NCBI GenBank assembly: GCA_002412885.1
Contig: DHVX01000071.1
Location: 85,982 to 149,981 of the forward strand
Direction of reading: 5' to 3'
DNA: 64,000 nt
Source: Bacteroidales bacterium UBA5197
GTDB taxonomy: Bacteria > Bacteroidota > Bacteroidia > Bacteroidales > Lentimicrobiaceae
Below are positions 44,581 to 54,200 of this stretch, in pieces (the first letter of the stretch is position 1; each line of letters opens with the position of its first letter). The notes under the pieces are model-generated. The model made no database searches, was not told the DNA's origin, and worked only from the letters and a program-made list of their open reading frames with translations. The position numbers and the translations under genes are program-made.

Positions 44581-45985
44581 TAAGGCTCACGAAATAAACC
44601 GCGGCGAAAGCCAAAACAAACGAAGCAAATCTGGCTGAGAGGTTTTGATCGAGAATTGAAATCTCTGTCCAGATAATGGTTACCAGTGTACCGGTCACCA
44701 TGCCTGCAAAAACTCCCTGCCATGTGATTTTTTTCCATCGTAGCATCAGCAGCAATGCGGGACCGAATGCGGCCCCCAACCCGGCCCAGGCATATGACAC
44801 CATCGCAAAAATAAGTTTCCCTGATGAAACAGCCACAAGGAAGGCCGCAATTCCAACAAACAACGTTACCAACCGGCTTAAATTCACCATTGATTTCGGC
44901 GTCAAATTAATCTTCAGTATATGCCGGAAAAAATCTTCGGATACAGTGGATGAAATAACCAGCAACTGGCCATCGGCAGTTGACATCATGGCGGCAATGG
45001 CTGCAGAAACAAGGATTCCAGCTACCCATTGAGGCAGCAGGTAATTGGCAAGATGTGGCATAACCTTTTCAACATCATCAAAATATCCCTGACCAAACAA
45101 AGCCAGCCCAACAAGCCCAATTACAAAAGCTCCGGCAAAAGCAGGAACGGCCCACATAAAAGCAATCCGTCTGCTTTTTCTTATTTTTCCCGGATCTTTG
45201 ATCGACATAAATTTGGTAAGCAAATGAGGCTGACCCATATAACCAAATGCCCAGCTGAGTCCGCCAACGATGGTGGCTACCGCAGCCCATCCTGTTTTGC
45301 CACCGACAACATCAAGATAACTTCCGCCGGCACTTTGAATGGCTGAATGCAGCGAGTGTCCGGACGAAGACACCTCAATCAGTCCGGCCACAGGAAGCAA
45401 CACAAGTGCTCCGAACATCAGCAGGGCCTGTACAAAATCGGTCCACACCACCGCGGAAAAACCACCCAGCATGGTGTAAAGAATAATCACCACCGCGCCT
45501 GCAACCATTCCTGTAAACGGATCAATGCCAAATGTAACATTAAGTACTTTTCCGGCACCGTTGAACTGCGCTGCCAGATAAAATGTAAAGAAAAAAATAA
45601 TAATTATCATGGCTGTAAAGCGTATGATCAGGCTTCCGCGCGAAAAGCGGTTGGCAAAAACATCGGGAAGCGTAATGGCATTTGATTTTCCTGATTGCAA
45701 CCTGATTGCTTCTGCAACAGCATACCAATAGAAAAATATTCCGATTAGGCAACCCAATGCTGTCCACACTTCAACCACACCAAGAGCAAGTGCTGCGCCG
45801 GGAAGTCCAAGTAACAGCCATGCCGATTCTCCGGATGAACGCTCAGATAGGGCTACCACCCAGGAGTTCATTTTACGCCCACCTAAATAGTAATCGGCTG
45901 TGGATTCGTTGCGCCTGTAAGCGTATATTCCTATGCCCAACATGGCAAATAGGTAAACGATAAACCCAATCAGCGTTGCTCCCAT
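44546..45985 (-). CDS. putP: Sodium/proline symporter
   Basis: This 479-residue membrane protein of the solute:sodium symporter family is taken from the ATG at 45985; 28 extra upstream residues are rejected because they precede the first membrane helix without signal character. It has about twelve to thirteen membrane segments and typical PutP stretches: YYLGGRKMNSWVVALSERSSGESAWLLLGLPG, YTMLGGFSAVVWTDFVQ, GQPHLLTKFMSI, and SAAIAAMMSTADGQLLV. It couples proline uptake to Na+ and is the likely partner of the proline dehydrogenase at 10839. The 258-base upstream gap carries MITE-like copy B. Confidence 0.9.
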   Translation of the reverse strand: MGATLIGFIVYLFAMLGIGIYAYRRNESTADYYLGGRKMNSWVVALSERSSGESAWLLLGLPGAALALGVVEVWTALGCLIGIFFYWYAVAEAIRLQSGKSNAITLPDVFANRFSRGSLIIRFTAMIIIIFFFTFYLAAQFNGAGKVLNVTFGIDPFTGMVAGAVVIILYTMLGGFSAVVWTDFVQALLMFGALVLLPVAGLIEVSSSGHSLHSAIQSAGGSYLDVVGGKTGWAAVATIVGGLSWAFGYMGQPHLLTKFMSIKDPGKIRKSRRIAFMWAVPAFAGAFVIGLVGLALFGQGYFDDVEKVMPHLANYLLPQWVAGILVSAAIAAMMSTADGQLLVISSTVSEDFFRHILKINLTPKSMVNLSRLVTLFVGIAAFLVAVSSGKLIFAMVSYAWAGLGAAFGPALLLMLRWKKITWQGVFAGMVTGTLVTIIWTEISILDQNLSARFASFVLAFAAVYFVSLITFRKEEPLKV

Positions 45986-46061
45986 GCTCAAAATTTCAGA
46001 AAGTGGAAGTGCGAATTTAGAGAATTTCCCTTTGATAAAGGAATCTTTGCAGGATAAGCGT

Positions 46062-46159
46062 TCAAGCACAGAATCTCCGCTCAGTGTGACATTCGAGTCA
46101 GGTCAGCAATGATTCTCTTTATTGCACACGTTATCAGCTCTATACGATGTCCTCCTGAG
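46062..46159 (-). mobile_element. MITE-like dispersed repeat, copy B
   Basis: The reverse complement of 46075-46159 aligns without gaps to 12162-12246, with about 74 of 85 positions equal. The element carries CTGAGCGGAG at one end. Flanking the other end, 46186-46198 reads GGAGTCGAAGGAC. It lies upstream of putP. No transposase gene is associated. Confidence 0.7.
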
Positions 46160-46185
46160 CCTGCCTGCCGCGCAGTCAGGCAGGC
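46159..46185. repeat. Nested perfect hairpin at the edge of MITE-like copy B
   Basis: GCCTGCCTG and CAGGCAGGC are exact reverse complements around a nine-base loop. If it is removed, the flanks join to CCTGAG-CGGAGTCGAAGGAC, which matches the element's other end, so this looks like a palindrome inserted in the terminal repeat. Confidence 0.75.
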
Positions 46186-46243
46186 GGAGTCGAAGGACTT
46201 TTTTTTTAGTATTCCTACACCTTGACTAAACGTCATTAGCAAG

Positions 46244-47272
46244 TTAAAGTATATTCACCTCAGGCTCAATTTCAACGCCGAAAGTGGTTTTAACTGAATC
46301 CATTATTTTATGAGCAAGTGTAAGTATTTGTGTACCATTTGCAGCACCATAATTTACCAGCACCAATGCCTGTTTTTTATGTACGCCGGCATCACCGTCC
46401 CTGTAACCTTTCCATCCGCACTTTTCAATAAGCCAGCCAGCAGCAAGTTTAACACCGCCCTCTGCCGGATAGGATGGAATACTGGGATGCAAAGCCAGAA
46501 TCTGATTGAAATGATCGTTTGAAATAACCGGATTTTTAAAGAAACTACCTGCATTGCCAATTTCGAGGGGATCGGGCAATTTGCTTTGGCGAATGCTGAT
46601 AACCGCTTCAGCAACAGATTGAACACTCTCTTTCAGTCCCATGGCAATCATCTGGTCTCTGATAGAACCATACGAAAGGCTCAATCCGGGGTTTTTATTT
46701 AGCCTGAAAGTCACAGAAAGGATAATATAACTGCCTTTCAGTTCCGTTTTAAAAATGCTGTGCCGGTAGCCGAAATCACATTCATCGCTGAAAAATTCGC
46801 GAAACTCACCACTCCGAACGGCAACGGCATCAAGCATGTAAAATGTATCCTTGATTTCAACGCCGTAAGCTCCGATATTCTGAATGGGCGCACTGCCGAC
46901 ATTTCCGGGAATCAGGCTCAGGTTCTCAAGTCCGCCATAATTCCGCTTTACGCAGAACTGCACAAAATCATTCCAGTTTTCGCCAGCTTTTCCCCTCACA
47001 TAAACATAATCTTCATCCTCATCAACAATCTCAATGCCCCGGGTAGCAATATGAACCACCAACCCATCGAAATCGCGGGTAAACAACAAATTACTTCCTC
47101 CTCCCAGAAAAAGCACAGGCCCGTTGTATGTATTGACAAACTTTAGCAAAGCCGGAAGCTGATCTTCGGTAGTGATTTCAGTAAATGCGGCTGCTTTTAC
47201 ATCTATGCCAAAGGTGTTGAATGGCTTCAGGCTGGTATTGTGTTGTATGCTGATTGGAATCTGTTTGTTCAT
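46244..47272 (-). CDS. murB: UDP-N-acetylenolpyruvoylglucosamine reductase
   Basis: This 342-residue FAD enzyme reduces UDP-GlcNAc-enolpyruvate to UDP-MurNAc with NADPH. The start is the ATG at 47272 (MNKQIPIS). FAD-binding motifs are seen: NTFGIDVKA, LFLGGGSNLL, and LSLIPGNVGSAPIQNIGAYGVEI. The catalytic region GNAGSFFKNP and the C-terminal EPEVNIL are typical of type I MurB. On its strand TACTTTTG ends only four bases before the ATG, another near-leaderless promoter. Confidence 0.95.
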   Translation of the reverse strand: MNKQIPISIQHNTSLKPFNTFGIDVKAAAFTEITTEDQLPALLKFVNTYNGPVLFLGGGSNLLFTRDFDGLVVHIATRGIEIVDEDEDYVYVRGKAGENWNDFVQFCVKRNYGGLENLSLIPGNVGSAPIQNIGAYGVEIKDTFYMLDAVAVRSGEFREFFSDECDFGYRHSIFKTELKGSYIILSVTFRLNKNPGLSLSYGSIRDQMIAMGLKESVQSVAEAVISIRQSKLPDPLEIGNAGSFFKNPVISNDHFNQILALHPSIPSYPAEGGVKLAAGWLIEKCGWKGYRDGDAGVHKKQALVLVNYGAANGTQILTLAHKIMDSVKTTFGVEIEPEVNIL

Positions 47273-47276
47273 GCTG

Positions 47277-47284
47277 CAAAAGTA
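47277..47284 (-). promoter_or_regulatory. -7 box directly before murB (TACTTTTG)
   Basis: The TACTTTTG is followed by CAGC and then the murB ATG, so the transcript should begin at or next to the start codon. Confidence 0.5.
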
Positions 47285-47362
47285 CAGAGATTGCATGATT
47301 AAAAGAAGCGGGGAAATTCATCGCTCTGCGGCATATAAAATTTTTTTTAAACAAAAATCAGG

Positions 47363-47370
47363 TACTTTTG
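47363..47370 (+). promoter_or_regulatory. -7 box that decides the TTG start at 47398 (TACTTTTG)
   Basis: This box overlaps an in-frame TTG at 47368, which therefore cannot be the translation start. The next in-frame start, TTG at 47398, fits both the promoter and the protein N-terminus. Confidence 0.5.
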
Positions 47371-47397
47371 CATGCCAATTCATTTTTAGTCTGCGTT

Positions 47398-48513
47398 TTG
47401 AAAAAAGTAATCGTTTCAGTTACCAATGATTTAAGCACGGACCAACGTGTTGACAAGGTTTGCAGAACCTTGCTTGAACTGGGTTTTAAGGTAACATTGG
47501 CCGGACGATGGCTGCCCGGATGCCTGGCTCTAAACGACAGGCCTTATGCAACGCATCGCATGAAACTACTCTTCAGGAAAGGCTCGCTGTTTTATGCAGA
47601 ATACAATATACGGCTGCTTCTTTTTCTTCTGACAAACAAGAGTAATCTGTTGGTATCCAACGATCTGGACACCCTTCCGGCAAATTTTACAGCACACAGG
47701 CTTAAACGTGTTCCAATCGTTTACGATAGCCACGAATATTACACCGAAACCCCGGAACTGGTCAACAGGCCTTTTGTTCAGGGAATATGGGAAAGGATTG
47801 AGCGTTTCATTTTTCCGAAACTTACCGACATTATCACCGTAAATCAATCCATTGCTGATCTTTACGAAAAGAAATACGGAAAGAAATTAAAGGTGGTCAG
47901 AAACATTCCGCGGCTTCAAACGGAAACAAAAGCATTAACCCGTGAGGAATGCGGACTTCCTGCTGACAAAAATATAATTCTGATGCAAGGCGCTGGAATT
48001 AACATTCAGCGCGGAGCGGAAGAAGTTGTTGAAGCCATGAAATATGTTGACAATGCGATTCTGCTCATTATCGGCGGAGGCGATGTCATCGGGAAACTCA
48101 AGGAAATGGCTAAGGCTCTGAAACTTGAGGATAAAATTATTTTCAAAAACAGACTCCCCTACTCCGAATTAATCATGCACACTCGACTTGCTGATATCGG
48201 TCTCACACTTGACAAAAATACCAACATCAATTACCGTTTTAGTCTTCCAAATAAGCTTTTTGACTACATTCACGCCGGAATTCCGGTACTGGCGTCCCGA
48301 CTGCCTGAGATTGCCCGTATTATAGAAGGTTATAACATCGGTAAAATTGCCGAAAGTCATGATCCTGAATACCTTGGCAATCTTATTACAAATATGCTTT
48401 CGGATGGGGAATCACGAAAAATCTGGAAAAAAAATCTTTTACACGCTTCATCAGAACTTACCTGGGAGAAAGAAGCAATAACCCTGATAGAACTTTACAA
48501 AAAATATGTCTGA
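47398..48513 (+). CDS. Glycosyltransferase (GT4-like)
   Basis: This is a 371-residue GT-B glycosyltransferase. The N-terminal KKVIVSVTNDLSTDQRVDKVC block, the DSHEYYTETPEL acceptor region, and the C-terminal GAGINIQRGAEEVVEAM and FSLPNKLFDYIHAGIPVLASRLPEI motifs are typical. The start is TTG at 47398, preceded by a -7 box about 28 bases upstream. The last bases overlap the start of the next gene by eight, so the two are translated together. The sugar specificity is not known. Confidence 0.88.
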   Translation: MKKVIVSVTNDLSTDQRVDKVCRTLLELGFKVTLAGRWLPGCLALNDRPYATHRMKLLFRKGSLFYAEYNIRLLLFLLTNKSNLLVSNDLDTLPANFTAHRLKRVPIVYDSHEYYTETPELVNRPFVQGIWERIERFIFPKLTDIITVNQSIADLYEKKYGKKLKVVRNIPRLQTETKALTREECGLPADKNIILMQGAGINIQRGAEEVVEAMKYVDNAILLIIGGGDVIGKLKEMAKALKLEDKIIFKNRLPYSELIMHTRLADIGLTLDKNTNINYRFSLPNKLFDYIHAGIPVLASRLPEIARIIEGYNIGKIAESHDPEYLGNLITNMLSDGESRKIWKKNLLHASSELTWEKEAITLIELYKKYV

Positions 48514-49639
48514 GCGTTACCTTCATATTGTTTCTTTTGATGTGCCTTTTCCTCCCAATTACGGCGGGGTGATTGACGTTTACTACAAAATCAGGGCATT
48601 GCACAAAATGGGGATAAAGATTTATCTTCACATTATAGAATATCCTGGCCGCGAACAAGCTCCCGCACTTGAGCCGATGTGCGAAAGAGTTTTTTACTAC
48701 CCTCGTAAACTCGGATTAAAATCTGCATTTTGCCTGAAACCATATATCGTAAAAAGCAGGCGTTCTGAAGATATGATCAATAACCTTTTGCAGGATAATC
48801 ATCCGATATTATTCGAAGGCTTACATTCATGTTATTATATTGATGACCAAAGACTTAAAGGACGTAAACTGATTTATCGGGAAAGCAATATCGAACATCA
48901 GTATTATATAAATCTTTTCAAAGCAGAGCGCAATCCGGGCAAAAAAGCCTATTTTCTGGTTGAGAGTCTGAAGCTCCTGTTTTTTCAGAAGAAACTAAAA
49001 AATGCTGATCTGATGCTGGTTGTTTCGGAGTATGACACCAATTATCTGAAAAGTAAATTTCCGCATAACGATGTGAGATTTCTTCCTAGTTTTCATTCAA
49101 ATGAAGAGTTGAACATAATTGAAGGAACCGGAGATTATGCGCTTTACCATGGAAACATTGAGGTTCCTGAAAATGAGGCAGCAGCAGCATTTCTGATTAA
49201 TAAGGTTTTTGCACAAACCAATCATCGGTTGATTATTGCCGGGATGAACCCTCCAAAACATATTGTTGAGCTGGCGGCAAAGCACCGCAATATCTCAGTA
49301 ATTGCCAACCCTGATGATGAAGAACTATTCTCTCTGATCAGAAACGCACAGATAAATATCCTGGTAACATTTCAGGCTACTGGGCTTAAGCTAAAGCTGC
49401 TCAACACATTATACAATGGAAGACATTGTCTTGTCAACCTTTCAATGCTTAATGGAACGGGGCTAAATAAATTATGTTACACGGCCGAAACCCCGGCAGA
49501 GCTGAAAAAGATGCTTGATGAACTTTCAGGGAAACCATTTTCGAAAACCGAAGCTTTGGCGCGAATAGAGTTACTTAAGGCTAATTATTCTAATTCAGCC
49601 AATGCCCAAAGGTTAGTCAGTGCGGTTTTCGGTGAATAA
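48506..49639 (+). CDS. Glycosyltransferase-like protein
   Basis: This 377-residue protein has a GT-B-like layout: HIVSFDVPFPPNYGGVIDVYYKIRAL at the N-terminus, LIYRESNIEHQYY, then DYALYHGNIEVPENEAAAAFL and IIAGMNPPKH in the C-terminal half. The acidic EX7E motif is not evident (the corresponding region reads LVTFQATGLKLKLLNTLYNG), so it is a divergent or degenerate member. Overlap with the gene before it suggests one pathway. Its last 27 bases overlap the convergent ftsE. Confidence 0.75.
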   Translation: MSERYLHIVSFDVPFPPNYGGVIDVYYKIRALHKMGIKIYLHIIEYPGREQAPALEPMCERVFYYPRKLGLKSAFCLKPYIVKSRRSEDMINNLLQDNHPILFEGLHSCYYIDDQRLKGRKLIYRESNIEHQYYINLFKAERNPGKKAYFLVESLKLLFFQKKLKNADLMLVVSEYDTNYLKSKFPHNDVRFLPSFHSNEELNIIEGTGDYALYHGNIEVPENEAAAAFLINKVFAQTNHRLIIAGMNPPKHIVELAAKHRNISVIANPDDEELFSLIRNAQINILVTFQATGLKLKLLNTLYNGRHCLVNLSMLNGTGLNKLCYTAETPAELKKMLDELSGKPFSKTEALARIELLKANYSNSANAQRLVSAVFGE

Positions 49640-50299
49640 AACTTTTCCACTTTCACATTTTACTATTCGTGACGGGAATTTTTCCATCAGCGCATAATTG
49701 TGGGTAGCCATTAAAACGGCCCTTCCCGACTTACTGATGTCGATCAACAGCTTCATTATCCCGATAGAAGTTTCGGGGTCAAGATTTCCGGTAGGCTCAT
49801 CGGCGAGTATAAGTTCAGGATCATTCAGAAGAGCGCGGGCAATTGAAACCCTTTGTTGCTCTCCGCCCGAAAGCTGATGTGGCATTTTAAATCCCTTGGT
49901 CGAAAGTCCTACTTTTTCAAGTACCTGCTTTATCCGGTCATCCATAGCAACTTTATCTTTCCAGCCGGTTGCTTTAAGCACAAATATAAGATTTGAATGC
50001 ACAGTGCGATCGAACATCAGCTGAAAATCCTGAAAAACAATTCCAAGTCTGCGCCTCAGAAACGGAACATCCTTGCTTTTGATTCCAACAAGGTTATATC
50101 CGCAAACAGACCCAAATCCCTCATTAAGAGGCAATTCAGCATAGAGGGTTTTCAATAAACTGCTTTTACCTGTACCGGTTTTACCAATCAGGTAAATAAA
50201 CTCCCCTTGCCTTACTTTAAGGTCAACACCTGACAAAACAAGATTATCGCGTTGAAAAATGCTGATATTCTGAAGATCAATGATTATATCCGAATCCAT
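49613..50299 (-). CDS. ftsE: Cell-division ABC ATPase FtsE-like
   Basis: This 228-residue ATPase has Walker A GKTGTGKSS near residue 40, the VFQDFQLMFDRTV Q-loop region typical of FtsE, LSGGEQQR signature near 143, and Walker B LILADEPTGNLDP near 163. FtsE with FtsX controls peptidoglycan hydrolases at the septum. No ftsX gene is beside it, so the partner lies elsewhere; a MacB/LolD-type ATPase is the alternative. It is a single gene, 90 bases downstream of a methyltransferase gene. Confidence 0.82.
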   Translation of the reverse strand: MDSDIIIDLQNISIFQRDNLVLSGVDLKVRQGEFIYLIGKTGTGKSSLLKTLYAELPLNEGFGSVCGYNLVGIKSKDVPFLRRRLGIVFQDFQLMFDRTVHSNLIFVLKATGWKDKVAMDDRIKQVLEKVGLSTKGFKMPHQLSGGEQQRVSIARALLNDPELILADEPTGNLDPETSIGIMKLLIDISKSGRAVLMATHNYALMEKFPSRIVKCESGKVLFTENRTD

Positions 50300-50389
50300 A
50301 CTCTTTTATTTTGAGTGTGTAAAGATAGCAAGGAATACTTTGAGGAGCATGATTAAAGAGTCATGATTTCAAAACATATGCTGTGGTAA

Positions 50390-51169
50390 CTATTTCTGTC
50401 GGCCGATCATAAGGTTATATCGGGCTGAGTTGCCAAACATCTGACTGAGATCATGATTGGTTTCAAAACGCGATAAAGCCAGTTTGTTCTGTTCCGACAT
50501 TTTTGCAGGATTTGCAATTCCCGAAAATGCATCACTGCCAAAGCCTGAGAACAAACCAATTGGAACCAACTGTAGAAGTTCCAGGTCCGACTGAAGGCAT
50601 AAAGTTTTCAATTCATCAACAGTCTGAGCGTTATAATCCGGATGATTTGCCTGCAAAATAAGGTTTGCCGCTTCGTAATTCTTTTCACGGATAAACCGGA
50701 AAAGGTAATAACCCGGACTCCGGTGCGAAGTAATCAATACACCCCCGGGCTTTAACAGCATGGCAAGTTTTTGCAGATTCTGAGCAGGATCGGGCAGGTT
50801 GTAAAGCAGCTCCAGGCACATAACCACATCAAAATGCCCTTTGGGGAGACTTTTCAACGATTGCTCAAGAGTCTCGAGACGGAACTCTACATTCCCCTTG
50901 CCATTGATTTTCTTGCTGATAAACCGGAAGTAGCTGGTTCTGATATCGGTTGCAACCACATTTAAGCCTTTCAATGCAGCAGGAATGGTAAAACGTCCCA
51001 TCTGACAGCCGATATCCAGCATTGTCTGTCCTTTTACCAGATAGGGGCTGATGTAACGGTTGTATTCTTCAAAATAAAACTGTTCAGCCTTGTGGGTGAA
51101 CATATTATGGGGAGGAATGAGTCTGTATCTGGCAAAATTCAGCACTCTTCGGGCGAAATTCAACAACAT
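50390..51169 (-). CDS. Class I SAM-dependent methyltransferase
   Basis: This 259-residue protein has motif I MLDIGCQMGRFT near residue 50, an acidic residue after the second strand (VVATDIRTSYF), and VVMCLELLYNLPDPAQNL near 115. The post-core part (NPAKMSEQNKLALSRFETNHDLSQMFGNSARY) is of the kind seen in methyltransferases of surface glycan clusters. The substrate is unknown. It sits between ftsE and the hybrid kinase, transcribed leftward. Confidence 0.85.
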   Translation of the reverse strand: MLLNFARRVLNFARYRLIPPHNMFTHKAEQFYFEEYNRYISPYLVKGQTMLDIGCQMGRFTIPAALKGLNVVATDIRTSYFRFISKKINGKGNVEFRLETLEQSLKSLPKGHFDVVMCLELLYNLPDPAQNLQKLAMLLKPGGVLITSHRSPGYYLFRFIREKNYEAANLILQANHPDYNAQTVDELKTLCLQSDLELLQLVPIGLFSGFGSDAFSGIANPAKMSEQNKLALSRFETNHDLSQMFGNSARYNLMIGRQK

Positions 51170-51240
51170 AAGAAACCTTGATAAGTGAAAAAAAAATTAA
51201 ATGCAGGTTTAATTTTGGAAGTGAAACAACAAAAGCCCTT

Positions 51241-54200
51241 TTACTTCCACTCGATTGTGTCTTTAAAATTGAGGATTCTTTCGAGCATACCCATCAATAA
51301 TCTTCGGTTTGCAGGTTTGCTGATGTACTCAATGCAACCGGCACTTAATGCTTTTTCTTTATCCTCGGAAAAAGCAAAAGCGGTAAGTGCAATTATAGGC
51401 AGGTCAGGTCTGAACTCAAGTATCTTTCGTGTTGCGGTGTATCCATCCATAACGGGCATTTTTATGTCCATTAATACCAGGGAAATTTCAGGGTTACTCT
51501 GGCATATATTTACAGCTTCCAGCCCGTTTATTGCTCTGATCAGTTTCACCTTATAATTGGTGAAGAGTTTACTCAGATAAAGGAAGCTGACATCGTCGTC
51601 TTCTGCAACCAGAAACACAAAATCAGCCGTAATAATTCCCCGGGTAGCAGCAGTTTCTGAAATCACGGGCATTTTTTCAGGAATGACTTTGATTTCAATG
51701 GGAACAGTAAATGAAAATTTTGATCCGACCCCAAATTTTGATTCAACGCGAATATCTCCACCCATCATTTCCACAAAAGCTTTGGAAATGGCTAGTCCCA
51801 AACCAGATCCCTCAAATTCGCGCGAATGTGAAACATCGGCCTGAACAAATCGGTCGAAAATACTTTTTAATTTCTCGGGTGGGATTCCTTTACCTGTATC
51901 TTCTATAATGAAAATAAGCGCATTATCGAGTAAATTGCATTCAAGGGTAATGCTACCTTTGGATGTAAACTTGATGGCGTTCTTTAACAGATTGGTTAGC
52001 ACCGATTCTGTTTTATGAATATCTATTAAACAGGATTTTCCTTCATTGCCAATGTTGGTTTTGAGAATCAGGTCTATTCCATTGGCATCTGTTTCCGGTT
52101 TAAAGAACGAATACAATCGCTTCAACAAAACAGCAATGTCAGCATTTTCCTTATTGACAGATATTTGTCCCGATTCAATTTTTGAAATGTCAATAATATC
52201 ATTGATCGTACTCAAAAGGCGTTGTCCGCTGGCATTTACGATTTCGATATACTCATCACGCATTTCGCCTGTAAGATCGGGTTCCTGAAGAAGGCTCATA
52301 AAACCAAGAATTCCATTCATAGGCGTTCTGATTTCATGACTCATATTGGCAAGAAATGATGATTTAAGTCTGTCGCTTTCTTCAGCTTTCTCTTTCGACA
52401 ACCTGAGTTCATCAAGCAATTGCTTTTGTCTGGTGGTGTCTTCCACTACAATTACAAAATTGCGGATCAGTTCGTTTTCGTCCAACACAGGTGACACTGC
52501 AAAATTTCTCCAATAAAACTCCCCGTTTTTCCGAAGGTCCTTATCTTCGCCAAAGAAACTCTCGCCTGTATTTATAATTTCCCAAACCGGATTATTCTCC
52601 ACTCCTTCACCATCAGCAAGAAGTAGCTGAGGAATTGTGCCAATCATTTCATCGGCACCAAAGCCTGATATTTCAGCATATTTTGGATTTACATATTCAA
52701 TAATGCCTTCACTGTTGGTTATTATAATTCCAACCGGGCTTTGGTCCACAGATCGTATCAGGAAATTGATTTTTCGCTGGGCTTCTTTTTGCGAAGAAAC
52801 ATCATGAACTATTGAATGAATAAGCAAATTATCGCCGATGCGCACTGCACTTGAAAAGACTTCTACATCTTTCACACTTCCGTCCTTAAGCCGATGCTGA
52901 AAGTTAAAATGAACCTTCTCCTTTACATCAACTCTGGCAATTTCGGAGCGTATCTGATCCGGGGTCAGTGTATTAATCTGATCTATAGTCATTGAAGTAA
53001 GTTCGTCGAAACTCCAACCATAAAAATCAGTGGCAGCATCATTTGCATCTACTATTTTCAGAGATACAGAATCAACAAGAAGTTTGATAGCAGCATCATT
53101 ACGAAAAATGCTTCTGAACTTTTCCTCACTTTGTTTCAGGGTTTCTTCTACTCTTTTACGATAGGTAATGTCATCAATTACAGCAAAATACAATTTCCGA
53201 CCTTCCTGATTCAGACTTTGCAATCTGATTTGAATTGGATAAACAGAAGCATTTTTTCTTCGATGAAAGGATACCAGATAGATATCTTTTGCAATCCCTG
53301 CTTCAATTTGCTTAATGAATCCCCTCAACTCGGCCTCAGAGAATTCCGGAGCAATATCACATGGGGTCATCTCTGATAATTCTTCTGAAGAATAACCCAG
53401 ATTCTTAAGCCCACTTTGATTTATGTACTCAAATTTCAAGGTATCGCCATCAAACACGAATATCTCGTTTCTACTGCTTTCTACAATATTCAGTAATTTA
53501 AACTTCTCTTTTTCAGCATTTTTACGATCAGTTACATCTCTGAAATTAATTACAATCGCTTCTACTTCAGGCACATGAAACATATTACTGAATGTACTTT
53601 CAACCCAGCGCCATTCATTATTTTTGGTTTTGAATCGGTAAACCAAAGTCCTGACCTTACTCTTATCATTGATCACTTGACTGAGTGCTTCAAAAACCAT
53701 TGGCAGGTCTTCGGGATGGGTAGATTCATTGGGATCAGGCAAAACTTCTGTTTGATCTGAATATCCATAGACTCTTTTGGCAGAAGGACTTGCAAAAATC
53801 ATTTTACCGGTTTTGTCAACCAAAACAATTCCATCCGGAGCTCTTTCTATCAATGATCTGTAGTACTCTTCAGCTTTGCGCAGATTATTTTCAGCATCTA
53901 AACGCCCTGTGATGTCATTCACCATCACATGGCGGGCCATCCTGCCTTTGTAATTTACAGAATGAGAGGTAATCTCAACATAAACAAGACTGCCATCCTT
54001 TCTGAGATGTCTCCATATTCCCGCACTATTTAGTGTTTCTGAGGTTTGATTCACATCTTCAAGCAAAGCAGGAATATCCTCAATAGGTCTGATATCCTTG
54101 AGTGTCATGCTCAGAAACTCCTTGTATGAATAACCGTAATTATTTATTGCGGCTTGATTAACCTCCAGAAATTCAAGTGTTTCTATATCATAAATCCACA

